Below, in pieces: positions 36,407-45,528 of a stretch of DNA of 64,000 bases. Position numbers and translations under genes: made by a program. The notes below the pieces were generated by a model that was not told where the DNA came from, ran no database searches, and worked only from the letters and a program-made list of their open reading frames with translations. The stretch comes from Pseudomonas asiatica (GTDB lineage: Bacteria > Pseudomonadota > Gammaproteobacteria > Pseudomonadales > Pseudomonadaceae). Every line of letters begins with the position of its first letter. Position 1 is the first letter of the stretch. Location: NCBI RefSeq assembly GCF_040214835.1, contig NZ_CP157874.1:3228001-3292000 (forward strand). The letters are read 5' to 3'.

Positions 36407-36766
36407 GTGGAACCCTTGAACAAGCGCGATTTGGCACGCCTGGAGCGTGAACTGGTGGTTTGCCTGACCGAAGCCTGCGAAACCGCCAAGGCGGAGATCG
36501 TCGGTTTCAGCTGGCTTACCCATCGTCTGGCTCCCGAGGATTTTCCGGCCAGCCTGCGTATTACCTGGGTGTTCGAACGAGAGGCCGACAAGGCCGCCGC
36601 CGTGGCGGGCGACGCGAAGGTACGCATGCTGGCGCTGACCGGCCTGGCTTTGGAACAGGCCGGCATTCAGCTGGATCATCCGGCCTGGCATGTGCGGTTT
36701 GACAGTGAAGAGACCTGCCAGCAGAGCCACGGGGGCGACTGGAGCAAGCGCTTGAGGGGGCGCTGA
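36407..36766 (+). CDS. Conserved hypothetical protein
   Basis: This 119-residue protein starts at GTG 36407 (GAGG seven bases ahead) with MEPLNKRDLARLERELV. It has no signal peptide or membrane segments and ends in a basic tail. Composition and codon use are normal for the genome. It diverges from the riboswitch-controlled cobalamin operon. Family and function are not recognised. Confidence 0.7.
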   Translation: MEPLNKRDLARLERELVVCLTEACETAKAEIVGFSWLTHRLAPEDFPASLRITWVFEREADKAAAVAGDAKVRMLALTGLALEQAGIQLDHPAWHVRFDSEETCQQSHGGDWSKRLRGR

Positions 36767-36793
36767 TCCAGGGGCATGCGCGGTCCTGGCTCT

Positions 36794-36909
36794 TGTAGGA
36801 GCGGCCTTGTGTCGCGATAGGGCTGCGAAGCAGCCCCAGGGTTTCAGCAAAGACGCACAAATTGCTGGGGCTGCTTCGCAGCCCTATCGCGACACAAGGC
36901 CACTCCTAC
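36794..36909. repeat. REP pair upstream of the ABC-F gene
   Basis: TGTAGGAGCGGCCTTGTGTC and an inverted copy ending AAGGCCACTCCTACA, with inner GGGCTGCGAAGCAGCCCC palindromes. Confidence 0.9.
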
Positions 36910-36953
36910 AGGGGCCGCGGCGCACTCGCGGAATCTGTTTTCCCGCGACAACG

Positions 36954-37092
36954 ATGCCTCTATCCGTTAGGCTACGCATTCCCCTGTCACGAGGTGTTCG
37001 TCCAATGCGCCATTGATGCCGCCGTCCCTTCGACGGCCAGTCTTCAGCCTCCGGTTCGCTCCGGAGATGTCGCGGCATTTGTGGAGTTGTGC
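36954..37092 (+). promoter_or_regulatory. Possible leader of the ABC-F gene: short ORF followed by hairpins
   Basis: A 20-codon ORF (36954-37016, MPLSVRLRIPLSRGVRPMRH) with five arginines precedes the gene. After it come CCGTC...GACGG (about 37022-37036) and CTCCGG...CCGGAG (about 37050-37066). This is the layout of an attenuation leader, which some ABC-F genes have, but the small ORF lacks a strong ribosome-binding site. Confidence 0.3.
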
Positions 37093-38670
37093 ATGACGAA
37101 CACGTCGATCCTGACGCTGGACAGCGTCTCCTTGGCCTTGCCTGACGGCAGGCTGTTATTTACCGACCTCAGCGAAACCTTCGACCAACGCCGCACCGGC
37201 CTGGTCGGGCGCAACGGTGTGGGCAAGAGCCTGCTCGGGCAAGTACTTGCCGGCCAGCGCGAACCAAGCAGCGGCCAGTGTCGGCGCCTTGGGCGCATCC
37301 ATCTTCTGGACCAGCAGGTGATCGAGCGCAGCGCCACGGTCGCCGACCTGGCCCAGGTGGGCGCGGTGCTCGCTGCGCTGGAGCGCATCGAGCAAGGCAG
37401 CGTCGCACCCAGTGACTTCGACACCGTCGGCGAACGCTGGGATATCCGCGAGCAATTGCAGGGGCACCTGCAACGCCACGGCCTGGGCCAGCTCGACTGG
37501 CACCAGCCCGCCCGCAGCCTGAGCGGTGGCCAGGCCATGCGCGTGGCGCTGGTCGGCGCCTGGCTCAGCGAAGCGGACTACCTGATCCTCGACGAACCGA
37601 GCAACCACCTGGACAGCAACGCCCGCGCCCAACTGCTGAGCATGATCGAAGCCTGGGACCGGGGCTTGCTGGTGATCAGCCATGATCGCAGCCTGCTCGC
37701 GCACATGACGCGCATCGTCGAATTGTCCAGCCTGGGCTTGCAGGCCTATGGCGGCAACTACAGCTTCTATTCGGCCCAGAAAGCCAGCCAGACGGCGCAG
37801 GCCCAACAGCAACTTGCCCGGCTGAAACAGGAGCAGCAACGCCAGGCGCGCGAACTGCAGCGCCAGCGCGAAGACCTGGAACGTCATCAGGCCCGCGCCG
37901 GGCGCAACGCCAGGCACGCCAACCAGGCCAAGATCCTGGTCGACCGCCAGCAGGAGCGCAGCCAGGCCACTGCGGGCAAGCAGCGCCGCGACCATCGCGA
38001 CGCCCGGCAGGCGCTGCAGGGCAAAGTGCGTGACGCCGCTCGCGAAGTCGAGCAGGACAGCGCCATTACCCTGCATGCACCCACGCCGCAGCGCCATCCG
38101 GGCCGCGAAGTGCTTGCCTTGCAGGCGCTGCACCTGCCCCGCGGCACGCGCAAACCACTGAACCTGCGCTTGTGCCTGGGCCAGCGGGTGGGCCTGGTCG
38201 GCGCCAATGGCAGTGGCAAGTCCACCCTGCTCAGGCTGATGAACGGTGAGTTGCCAGCACCGCCCGACAGCCTGCGCCTCAGTGGTGAAACCGCCCTGCT
38301 CGACCAGCACTGCAGCGCACTACCAGGCCACACCAGCGTGCTCGACCACCTGCGTCAGGCAAACCCGACACTGGCCCAGGGCGACTTGCGCAGCCGCCTG
38401 GCGCAACTGGGCCTGGATGCCGCCCGCATCGAACTGCCCAGCGGCCTGCTCAGCGGCGGTGAGCGGATGAAGGCAGCACTGGCCGCCGTGCTGTACCGCG
38501 AACGGCCGCTCGACCTGTTGCTGCTGGACGAACCCGGCAACCACCTGGACCTGCCGTCACTGGCCGCACTGGAACACATGCTCGGGCAGTTTCGCGGGGC
38601 GCTGGTGGTGGCGTCCCACGACCAGGTACTGCTCGACAAGCTGGCGCTGGACGAGTACCTGCACCTGTAG
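37093..38670 (+). CDS. ABC-F family ATP-binding protein
   Basis: This 525-residue protein has two ABC ATPase domains and no membrane segment. Domain 1: Walker A GRNGVGKS, signature LSGGQAMRVAL, Walker B YLILDEPSNHLD. A basic, Gln/Arg-rich coiled linker follows (about residues 225-345). Domain 2: GANGSGKS, LSGGERMKAAL, LLLDEPGNHLD. ABC-F proteins act on the ribosome, as translation factors or antibiotic protectors; which applies here is unknown. ATG 37093 is set by the ABC domain start. Confidence 0.88.
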   Translation: MTNTSILTLDSVSLALPDGRLLFTDLSETFDQRRTGLVGRNGVGKSLLGQVLAGQREPSSGQCRRLGRIHLLDQQVIERSATVADLAQVGAVLAALERIEQGSVAPSDFDTVGERWDIREQLQGHLQRHGLGQLDWHQPARSLSGGQAMRVALVGAWLSEADYLILDEPSNHLDSNARAQLLSMIEAWDRGLLVISHDRSLLAHMTRIVELSSLGLQAYGGNYSFYSAQKASQTAQAQQQLARLKQEQQRQARELQRQREDLERHQARAGRNARHANQAKILVDRQQERSQATAGKQRRDHRDARQALQGKVRDAAREVEQDSAITLHAPTPQRHPGREVLALQALHLPRGTRKPLNLRLCLGQRVGLVGANGSGKSTLLRLMNGELPAPPDSLRLSGETALLDQHCSALPGHTSVLDHLRQANPTLAQGDLRSRLAQLGLDAARIELPSGLLSGGERMKAALAAVLYRERPLDLLLLDEPGNHLDLPSLAALEHMLGQFRGALVVASHDQVLLDKLALDEYLHL

Positions 38671-38806
38671 AAGCCGCTATGAATGCATTGCAGGCTATCA
38701 ATTCGTGACTGGCCGTTCCCGATCTGCCACGGATGTATTATGGTGGCGTGGTGCGCATATAACAGCAGCCCGAGCAATCGGGCACTTGCAAGACAATGAG
38801 GGTGTC

Positions 38807-39826
38807 ATGAGCAACGAAAGCATTAATTGGGACAAGCTGGGTTTCGACTACATCAAGACCGACAAACGCTACCTGTCCGTATGGCGCAATGGCGAGTGGG
38901 ACAAGGGCACCCTGACCGAAGACAACGTACTGCACATCAGTGAAGGCTCCACGGCCCTGCACTACGGCCAGCAGTGCTTCGAAGGCCTCAAGGCCTACCG
39001 TTGCAAGGACGGTTCGATCAACCTGTTCCGCCCGGACCAGAACGCCGCCCGCATGCAGCGCAGCTGCGCCCGCCTGCTGATGCCGCAGGTGCCGACCGAT
39101 GTGTTCATCGAGGCGTGCAAGCAAGTGGTCAAGGCCAACGAGAAGTTCGTGCCACCGCATGGTAAAGGCGCCCTCTACCTGCGTCCGTTCGTGATCGGCA
39201 CCGGTGACAACATTGGCGTGCGCACCGCCCCCGAGTTCATCTTCTCGATCTTCGCCATCCCGGTTGGCTCGTACTTCAAGGGCGGCATGAAGCCGCACAA
39301 CTTCCAGATCTCCAGCTTCGACCGCGCAGCCCCGCAAGGCACTGGCGCGGCCAAGGTCGGTGGCAACTACGCCGCCAGCCTGCAGCCGGGTGCAGAAGCG
39401 AAGAAAGCCAACTTCGCCGACGCCATCTACCTCGACCCGCTGACCCACACCAAGATCGAGGAAGTCGGTTCGGCCAACTTCTTCGGCATCACCGCCAACA
39501 ACGAGTTCGTCACCCCGAAATCGGCTTCGGTGCTGCCAGGCATCACCCGCCTGTCGCTGATGGAACTGGCGCAATCGCGCCTGGGCCTGAAAGTGATCGA
39601 AGGCGATGTGGAAATCAACAAGCTGGACCGCTTCATCGAAGCCGGCGCCTGCGGTACCGCTGCGGTGATCACCCCGATCGGCGGCATCGAGTACAACGGC
39701 AAGCTGCACGTGTTCCACGACCTGGAAAAGGTCGGCCCGGTTACCCAGAAGCTCTACAACGAGCTGACCGGTATCCAGAGCGGTGACGTGGAAGCACCGG
39801 CTGGCTGGATCGTCAAGGTTGCCTGA
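38807..39826 (+). CDS. ilvE: Branched-chain amino acid aminotransferase
   Basis: This 339-residue fold-type IV PLP enzyme exchanges amino groups between glutamate and the 2-oxo acids of valine, leucine and isoleucine. The PLP lysine is in GAAKVGGNYAAS and the GSANFFGIT segment binds the cofactor phosphate region. The sequence is of the longer BCAT type. GAGGG precedes ATG 38807; a strong terminator follows. It could serve both synthesis and breakdown of these amino acids. Confidence 0.93.
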   Translation: MSNESINWDKLGFDYIKTDKRYLSVWRNGEWDKGTLTEDNVLHISEGSTALHYGQQCFEGLKAYRCKDGSINLFRPDQNAARMQRSCARLLMPQVPTDVFIEACKQVVKANEKFVPPHGKGALYLRPFVIGTGDNIGVRTAPEFIFSIFAIPVGSYFKGGMKPHNFQISSFDRAAPQGTGAAKVGGNYAASLQPGAEAKKANFADAIYLDPLTHTKIEEVGSANFFGITANNEFVTPKSASVLPGITRLSLMELAQSRLGLKVIEGDVEINKLDRFIEAGACGTAAVITPIGGIEYNGKLHVFHDLEKVGPVTQKLYNELTGIQSGDVEAPAGWIVKVA

Positions 39827-39844
39827 GGCGCTTTAACGGTTTGA

Positions 39845-39883
39845 AAAACGGGGCATGCCAGCGATGGCATGCCCCGTTTTTTA
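39845..39883 (+). terminator. Rho-independent terminator of ilvE
   Basis: AACGGGGCATGCCA (39847-39860) and TGGCATGCCCCGTT (39865-39878) form a perfect 14-base stem with a four-base loop, followed by TTTTTTA. Confidence 0.93.
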
Positions 39884-39888
39884 TTGGC

Positions 39889-40030
39889 TGATGGCACCGG
39901 CTGCGCCGGTGTTCGCGGCTAAAGCCGCTCCTGAAACCTGCGCCGTCCCTGTAGGAGCGGCCTTGTGTCGCGAAAGGGCTGCGAAGCGGCCCCAGGATAT
40001 CCGCACAAAGCACAAATCGAGGGGCCGCGC
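39889..40030. repeat. Degenerate REP elements between ilvE and the PACE gene
   Basis: Half of a GCGGCTAAAGCCGCTCC REP (about 39889-39932) is followed by half of a TGTAGGAGCGGCCTTGTGTC REP (39951 on) whose partner has decayed to GGGGCCGCGCAGG near 40020. Confidence 0.75.
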
Positions 40031-40044
40031 AGGGCAGTTAGTTT

Positions 40045-40473
40045 TCACGCAAAGCGACGCTGCATCAGCAGGTGCCGGGCTTTGTCGAAGGCCCAGTTGT
40101 ACAGCACGGTGTAGGGCAGGATGATCACAAAGAAGCCCAACTCCACCATGAACGCCTGCAGCAACGAAATCTCCAGCATCCACGCCGCCACCGGCAGACA
40201 CCACACCACCAGCCCGGCTGCGAAGCCCAGGCCGTGCACAAAGCGTGCGCTGGCCTTCCACTGGATGCGCTCGACCCGCACGTAGCGATCGACCAGCGCG
40301 TTGTAGACCATGTTCCACAGCATGGCGATCACCGACAGGGTCACCGCCAGCGCCCCCGCCGTCGCCAGCGACTTGCCCATGACCCAGGACAACAGCGGCG
40401 CACACAGCAGCACGGCGAACACTTCATAACCGACGGCGTGAACCAGGCGTTCGGTGAAAGAGACGTTTTTCAT
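40045..40473 (-). CDS. PACE family efflux transporter
   Basis: This 142-residue protein has four membrane segments in two paired repeats, the bacterial transmembrane pair domain of the PACE family (AceI relatives, which export chlorhexidine and other biocides or short diamines). The conserved start MKNVSFTERLVHAVGYE and the W.M.YN..D motif (LWNMVYNALVDRY, TVLYNWAFDK) are present. I prefer ATG 40473, which has GGATGGA ahead, over 40485. It diverges from a LysR gene, the usual PACE arrangement. Confidence 0.88.
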   Translation of the reverse strand: MKNVSFTERLVHAVGYEVFAVLLCAPLLSWVMGKSLATAGALAVTLSVIAMLWNMVYNALVDRYVRVERIQWKASARFVHGLGFAAGLVVWCLPVAAWMLEISLLQAFMVELGFFVIILPYTVLYNWAFDKARHLLMQRRFA

Positions 40474-40565
40474 TGCAAATTCCATCCATTGCGTGAGTCG
40501 TGCTTCCTATTTTCTTTGATAGAACTGATACTCGCGACATAGCTACCATCGGTTTTATCAATACC

Positions 40566-41420
40566 ATGCGCTACTCACCCGAAGCCCTGGTCGCCTTTGT
40601 CGAAGCTGCATCGCTGGGTTCGTTTTCCGCTGCGGCGCGCAAGTTGCGCAAAAGCCAGTCCACCATCAGCATCGCCATCGCCAATTTCGAGGCCGATGTG
40701 GGTTGCCCGTTGTTCGAGCGTGGCGGTCGTCACCCCACGCTGAACGAGGCTGGGCGGCAGGTGCTGAGCCATGTCGAGGCGATTCTCGATGCCAGCGCCC
40801 AGCTCGATGCCCTGGCGGTGCGGTTGGCGGAAAACGTCGAGGCTCTGGTCTCGGTGGTGATGTCGGACAGCTACAGCGTGACCTTCCAGGGCGCGGTGAT
40901 GGCCCGCTTCGCCCAGCACTACCCACATACCGAGCTGCGCTGCGGCCCCTCGGAAGATGCCGATGTGATCGAACTGATCCAGCAGGGCCTGGCACACGTT
41001 GGCATTCTTGCCACCCAGCCCAGTTACCCTGCGGACGTTGCCGTTGCGCGCTTGCCCGAGCAGGCCGAGTTTGGGGTGTACGTGGCCAGCGGGCATCCGC
41101 TGGCGGCTTTGCCCCAGGTGAAGACGCAGCACCTGGAGAACGTCCGGCAGCTGTATATCAAGACCTATGCCCCCAGCTTGCACCACGGTCGTGGCCAAGC
41201 CTGGTCGGCACCGGACTACCTCACCCTGCTGGAGTTCGCCGTGCGCGGGTTCGGCTGGGCCGAACTGCCCAGGGCCCTGGTGGCTCGGTTTGGCAGTGGG
41301 CTGGTGGAGTTGCAGGTGGCCGGGTACCCGCGACGGGTTGACATGGATGTGGCGTGGTCGAGCCGGCGCGCGCTCGGGCCGGCGGGGCAGTGGCTGGTGC
41401 GGCAGATGTTGGGGCAATAG
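40566..41420 (+). CDS. LysR-family regulator, probable regulator of the divergent PACE gene
   Basis: This 284-residue LysR protein has the HTH at ALVAFVEAASLGSFSAAARK and SQSTISIAIANFEADVG, then an effector-binding domain. The start MRYSPEALVAF is at 40566. The 92-base divergent spacer with the PACE efflux gene suggests it controls that gene and itself, as AceR does for AceI. The effector is not known. Confidence 0.85.
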   Translation: MRYSPEALVAFVEAASLGSFSAAARKLRKSQSTISIAIANFEADVGCPLFERGGRHPTLNEAGRQVLSHVEAILDASAQLDALAVRLAENVEALVSVVMSDSYSVTFQGAVMARFAQHYPHTELRCGPSEDADVIELIQQGLAHVGILATQPSYPADVAVARLPEQAEFGVYVASGHPLAALPQVKTQHLENVRQLYIKTYAPSLHHGRGQAWSAPDYLTLLEFAVRGFGWAELPRALVARFGSGLVELQVAGYPRRVDMDVAWSSRRALGPAGQWLVRQMLGQ

Positions 41421-41434
41421 GCCTTTATCGCATT

Positions 41435-41488
41435 CAAGATCCTGGGGCTGCTGCGCAGCCCGTCGCGACGCAAGGCCGCTCCTATAGG
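41435..41488. repeat. Single REP arm after the LysR gene
   Basis: GGGGCTGCTGCGCAGCCCGT followed by CGCGACGCAAGGCCGCTCCTATA is one arm of the TGTAGG-type REP pair; no partner is visible. Confidence 0.75.
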
Positions 41489-41601
41489 GGCACTAAAGCG
41501 AAAAGTCCTACAACGTTTTAGGAAGCCCATTGCTCCCCCGCGAAGGCGTTCCTCGCTAGTGTTTTGGCCGTTGCGTCAAATCACTGGAAAAGGAACTCCT
41601 G

Positions 41602-44600
41602 ATGAGCATCAGCAAAGCCATCCACATCGCCATGCAGGAAGAGATCCCCAACACCTACGGCACCTGTAATGCCTGCGAACGCTCCGGCCTGCCGATTCTG
41701 CTGCTGCGCGAGGCCTACGCCCCGCGCCCGGATACAGGGCGCCCCTATCGCCTGGCAGACGATAGCGAAATCATCTTCCACCCGATGCACACCGACCAGT
41801 TGCGCCTCCTGCGCCAGGGTTATGTCTACGTACTGCTCGACCAGGAAATCTGGCAGGCCTACGAGGTAGCGGCGGAAGGTACCTTGCAGCGCTTTCCGGT
41901 ATCGCAGATGCCCTTCGGGCCACCCAGGTCGTTACCCAAGGTATGCGCCACCGAAGGCCACGATGTGATCGCCTCGTTCATCAACATCGATACCCTGCTC
42001 TACCGCAAGGCCTGGATCGCCTTCGCCAACGACCCCTGGCCCCGTGCGGTACTCGACCGCTATCGGCAAGGCATTGCCGACAGTGACCCGGGCACCCTCG
42101 CCCGCTTCGTCGAGGTGGACCTGAACACCGCACGCAACGACCCTGCCAGCCTGGGCATCGCCATGACCGACAGCTTCCGCTTCGGCCTGGAACAGGTGCT
42201 GGAGTTCTCGACCTTTTCCTCTGCCAGGTTTACCAGCGCTCATGGCTTTTACAGCCGCCTGGGCCGCTGGCATGAAACCCGCACGCATGTGCGCAATGTC
42301 ATCCAGCAGGAACAACTGCCCAATGGCCTGCTGGCGCTGACGCTGCCCGACCCGGTCGGCATGGTCATGGAGCTCAACGCGCAACGCACTGGCTGGGTGC
42401 AGGCCCTGCAGGAATGGCGGGCGCAGCCGCAGCGGCACTTCGAATACTTCACCTCGCAAGCACTACTGGGCATCCGCGAATTGCACGCTGCCATGGCGGC
42501 CGTGCAGGGTGCCGAGGACGCGCAGCGGGAAGCCCGACAGGTCGAGCAGTGGAACGACAGCCCGATCGCGGCCAAGGCGTATCTGCCGCCGGTGGACATC
42601 GACGCGCAGGCCGAACGCAACACCGCGCGCAAGCAGCAGGACGCCCGCGAGCGGCTGGAAGAGCGTTACGACGAAAGCGCCCGCGCCGCGTTCCAGGCCG
42701 GTTACGACCGCGAACTGAAAAACTGGCAGTCGATGATCGACCAGGTTGGCAATCTGTATGCGCGGCACTATGCCAAGCGGGCGTTTCAGCAGATCGGCTA
42801 CTACGACTATGACGCGACCTCCCCCGTTTCGGTGGAGTACTTCATCCAGATGATGGCCGCCTGCCTGGCCGGCGGACCAACTGAAACCTTGCCGCAGGAG
42901 GGTCAGCCACTCGGGATCACCCAGCATATCTGGCAGCAGCTGCTGGAAGACGACCGCAGCCTGCTTTACCAGGCACTACTGGCCAAGAACCAGAAGCTGA
43001 TGCAGCAGGTGGCCAGCGCGCTATCCGGGGACGACTTCGGCAAGGTGTACGACATCATCAAGGGCATCGCCGGCACCGCCGACGGCCAGCTGTTGATGAT
43101 CAAGCCGATACAGGATGCCGTTGGCCAGTTGCTGACCGCGACCAACAGCGCAGGGAATGCGCTCAGCCAGCACCTGAGTGAACGGACCAAGACCCTGATC
43201 GGCCATGTGCATCGCTCGGCGTTTGCCCTGTTTGCGGGGCAGCAGGTAACGCCGCTGCGGGTGTCGCTGACAGTGGGCGAATACATGAGCCTGCTCAATG
43301 AAGCCCTGGAGGCGCGGACCGATGCGTTTCTGCAGCAGGTAGACAAGCAGTTCCGTGACCCACTGGGCCGCAAGGTGCGGGCCATGGTGCTGAGTGGCGC
43401 GATCAATATTGCGGCAGCGGGTAACCGTAGCCAGATGATCGAAGTGATGCTCTGGACGTTGGAAGGTGCTGAAAGTTTACAGGCGCGGCTAGTTCAACTG
43501 CGGGCAAGTGCCGTATCAGGGGCCACTACACTGGCGCGTACTATTACTGTAGGTGCAAACGCCTTTCGGCTAAGTGCAGAGGCTGCTCGTAGCTTGGCAA
43601 GCGATACAACTAATATGCGGAGCGCTGTAACAAACCCGACAAGCGCCAGCCTGATGCTTGGGCTAGGCGGAATATGGTTCCATCAAGATAGCCTGCGCAG
43701 AAATTATCAGGCGCTACTTAAAACTGCCAACGTAGACCCGGAAGCGCTCGCCGCAATATGGTCTTCTTCCCTTGGTGTGCTGGGGGCAACCGTAGAGAGT
43801 GTAGGGCTTACCGCACAGTTACTTCGCCCGGAAAAGCTGTGGCCAAGCGCTATCAGCACCGTGAATTTAGGTGAGCGCATCGCTAAATTCGGTGGCGTCA
43901 TAGCAGCACTCGCGGGGGCATCTGACGCAGCACAATATGCCTTCGCTGCGCGAAGGTCAGATGACAAGGGGGACGTTGCGTCCGCCCAAACCTATGGCTA
44001 TGCAAGCGCCATTGCCTTTGCCACGATCTTCCCGGCGGGCTATGCCGCCCTTGTCCCAGGCACATTACTAGGGCCGCTGGGAATCGCGATAATCTTGGGC
44101 TTGGCAGCATACGCATTGGCGACCAGGGCGAAGCAACAAGAATCCTCCGCGACAGAACTATGGGCTCGACGTAGCAGGTGGGGATTACCACCCGAACATC
44201 GGTATTGGTGTGAGGCAAAAAGTATTGATTTGGCTATTGGCGCTTTGAATGCCGCAGCGCTTGGCATGAGAGCCGAGGCCTCGATAGAAATTGGTTTCAA
44301 ACAGCGGGAAATAGATTCAGTAATCAGTGACGGCAACACGGTGGCAGCAGGCTTTGTACTGAATGCGTATATGAGCATGCCAAATTTCACGGTGGGTACT
44401 TCACATTATCAATGGAAGCTGGACTTGCATCGAACCGGGGGAAGCAAAGAAACCATCACCCTATCAGGAGACAGTACTAGATTAGTACTGCCGTCAAGTT
44501 CGGCACTGAGTGTTGCCGGTGTTTTTGCAGACGACATATTGGAAAGCCTGCACAAAAGCGTTGACTCAGAAAGCAGGATCCTGAACATCCAAGGGGCGGT

Positions 44601-44751
44601 CCCCTTGACAGATCACCACAATATTACCTCTCTGGAGTTGAGCCTGATTTATTGGCCTGATCCTGATGACGATTCAGCTCGAGCACAGATAACAATGACA
44701 GAGAACAACATCAGATCTTTGGAGCACCTCAATTGGCCTCCCCATTACTAG
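41602..44751 (+). CDS. T6SS effector of the VasX / BTH_I2691 family
   Basis: This 1049-residue protein has the N-terminal region of VasX-type effectors (residues about 15-160: CNACERSGLPILLLREAYAP, then LRLLRQGYVYVLLD), a long helical middle, and hydrophobic helices in the last third (about residues 740-850: FGGVIAALAGASDAAQYAFA and PGTLLGPLGIAIILGLAAYAL). VasX-type toxins insert into and permeabilise target membranes. AGGA precedes the ATG. The 3' part from about 43450 is clearly AT-richer than the 5' part. No VgrG, PAAR or structural T6SS gene is in the window, so it is an orphan effector locus. The DUF6708 gene overlaps its 3' end. Confidence 0.8.
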   Translation: MSISKAIHIAMQEEIPNTYGTCNACERSGLPILLLREAYAPRPDTGRPYRLADDSEIIFHPMHTDQLRLLRQGYVYVLLDQEIWQAYEVAAEGTLQRFPVSQMPFGPPRSLPKVCATEGHDVIASFINIDTLLYRKAWIAFANDPWPRAVLDRYRQGIADSDPGTLARFVEVDLNTARNDPASLGIAMTDSFRFGLEQVLEFSTFSSARFTSAHGFYSRLGRWHETRTHVRNVIQQEQLPNGLLALTLPDPVGMVMELNAQRTGWVQALQEWRAQPQRHFEYFTSQALLGIRELHAAMAAVQGAEDAQREARQVEQWNDSPIAAKAYLPPVDIDAQAERNTARKQQDARERLEERYDESARAAFQAGYDRELKNWQSMIDQVGNLYARHYAKRAFQQIGYYDYDATSPVSVEYFIQMMAACLAGGPTETLPQEGQPLGITQHIWQQLLEDDRSLLYQALLAKNQKLMQQVASALSGDDFGKVYDIIKGIAGTADGQLLMIKPIQDAVGQLLTATNSAGNALSQHLSERTKTLIGHVHRSAFALFAGQQVTPLRVSLTVGEYMSLLNEALEARTDAFLQQVDKQFRDPLGRKVRAMVLSGAINIAAAGNRSQMIEVMLWTLEGAESLQARLVQLRASAVSGATTLARTITVGANAFRLSAEAARSLASDTTNMRSAVTNPTSASLMLGLGGIWFHQDSLRRNYQALLKTANVDPEALAAIWSSSLGVLGATVESVGLTAQLLRPEKLWPSAISTVNLGERIAKFGGVIAALAGASDAAQYAFAARRSDDKGDVASAQTYGYASAIAFATIFPAGYAALVPGTLLGPLGIAIILGLAAYALATRAKQQESSATELWARRSRWGLPPEHRYWCEAKSIDLAIGALNAAALGMRAEASIEIGFKQREIDSVISDGNTVAAGFVLNAYMSMPNFTVGTSHYQWKLDLHRTGGSKETITLSGDSTRLVLPSSSALSVAGVFADDILESLHKSVDSESRILNIQGAVPLTDHHNITSLELSLIYWPDPDDDSARAQITMTENNIRSLEHLNWPPHY

Positions 44752-45503
44752 TCCCTCCTTGCGCTGGCTGGAAGGAGGATCTGCCTGGCCCAACCACCCC
44801 TCCAGCCGTTGACAGGAATTTGGGCAGGCAGATACCAAACCATCAAGGTACGATTTACCTTGAAGTGCCTCGGTCCCCTATTTCACCTAGAGGTATCCTC
44901 TCGGCACTCTCCGTACCTGCGGCCATATTTACGCTGCAGGTTCCTCACATGATCTTCAAAAGCTGGAGTATTGGCAGCATAGAGCTAGTCATCATTGGAA
45001 TTCTTGTACTGCTCCTTGGCGTCTGGTGTACGTTTTTTGGATACCAAGTTGATATATGCCCCCCTCGCGACCTACCCATCAGGTTCAACCGTGCGCGCCA
45101 GAAAATCTACGCCTACAACTTCAAACGCCAATGGTGGAACCCCTTCGACAAAGGCAAGGTCGTGCCGGTCAGTTACGAATGGTCCCAAGTCCGCGCCGAG
45201 CGCTGGTCACAAACCGGCGCCCTGCCAAACGGTGGGGTCATTTTCAAATGGGGTGTCATGCTGTCCATCGTCGCGCCGGGCACAAACAACGTCATCGACC
45301 GTTTTCACCTGAGTACGATGGGTGCCGACCAGCATGCCTGGGCCTACATCTGCACCTACATGCAGGAAGGCCCCTCAGCCCTGCCACCACAAGGCCCCCC
45401 CAAGGATCACAACGATGTGCTCTGGTGTGAGTTCGCTCTGCGCCTGGCACCCAAAGTGAGCTGGCCAGCTGATATGGACCTTGAATCGCGAACCGCCCCT
45501 TGA
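44733..45503 (+). CDS. DUF6708 protein, probable immunity partner of the effector
   Basis: This 256-residue protein has two membrane segments (about residues 55-75 and 83-105, SIELVIIGILVLLLGVWCTFF) and a soluble C-terminal domain with the FKRQWWNPFDKG and YEWSQVRAE segments typical of DUF6708. The start is TTG 44733 with GGAG eight bases ahead, 19 bases inside the effector gene; the conserved PCAGWKEDLPGP region lies just after, so later ATGs would lose it. Overlap and membrane location fit immunity to a membrane-acting toxin, but immunity is inferred. Confidence 0.7.
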   Translation: MASPLLVPPCAGWKEDLPGPTTPPAVDRNLGRQIPNHQGTIYLEVPRSPISPRGILSALSVPAAIFTLQVPHMIFKSWSIGSIELVIIGILVLLLGVWCTFFGYQVDICPPRDLPIRFNRARQKIYAYNFKRQWWNPFDKGKVVPVSYEWSQVRAERWSQTGALPNGGVIFKWGVMLSIVAPGTNNVIDRFHLSTMGADQHAWAYICTYMQEGPSALPPQGPPKDHNDVLWCEFALRLAPKVSWPADMDLESRTAP

Positions 45504-45528
45504 ACCGGCCACGGCGGGTGCGCCCCAC

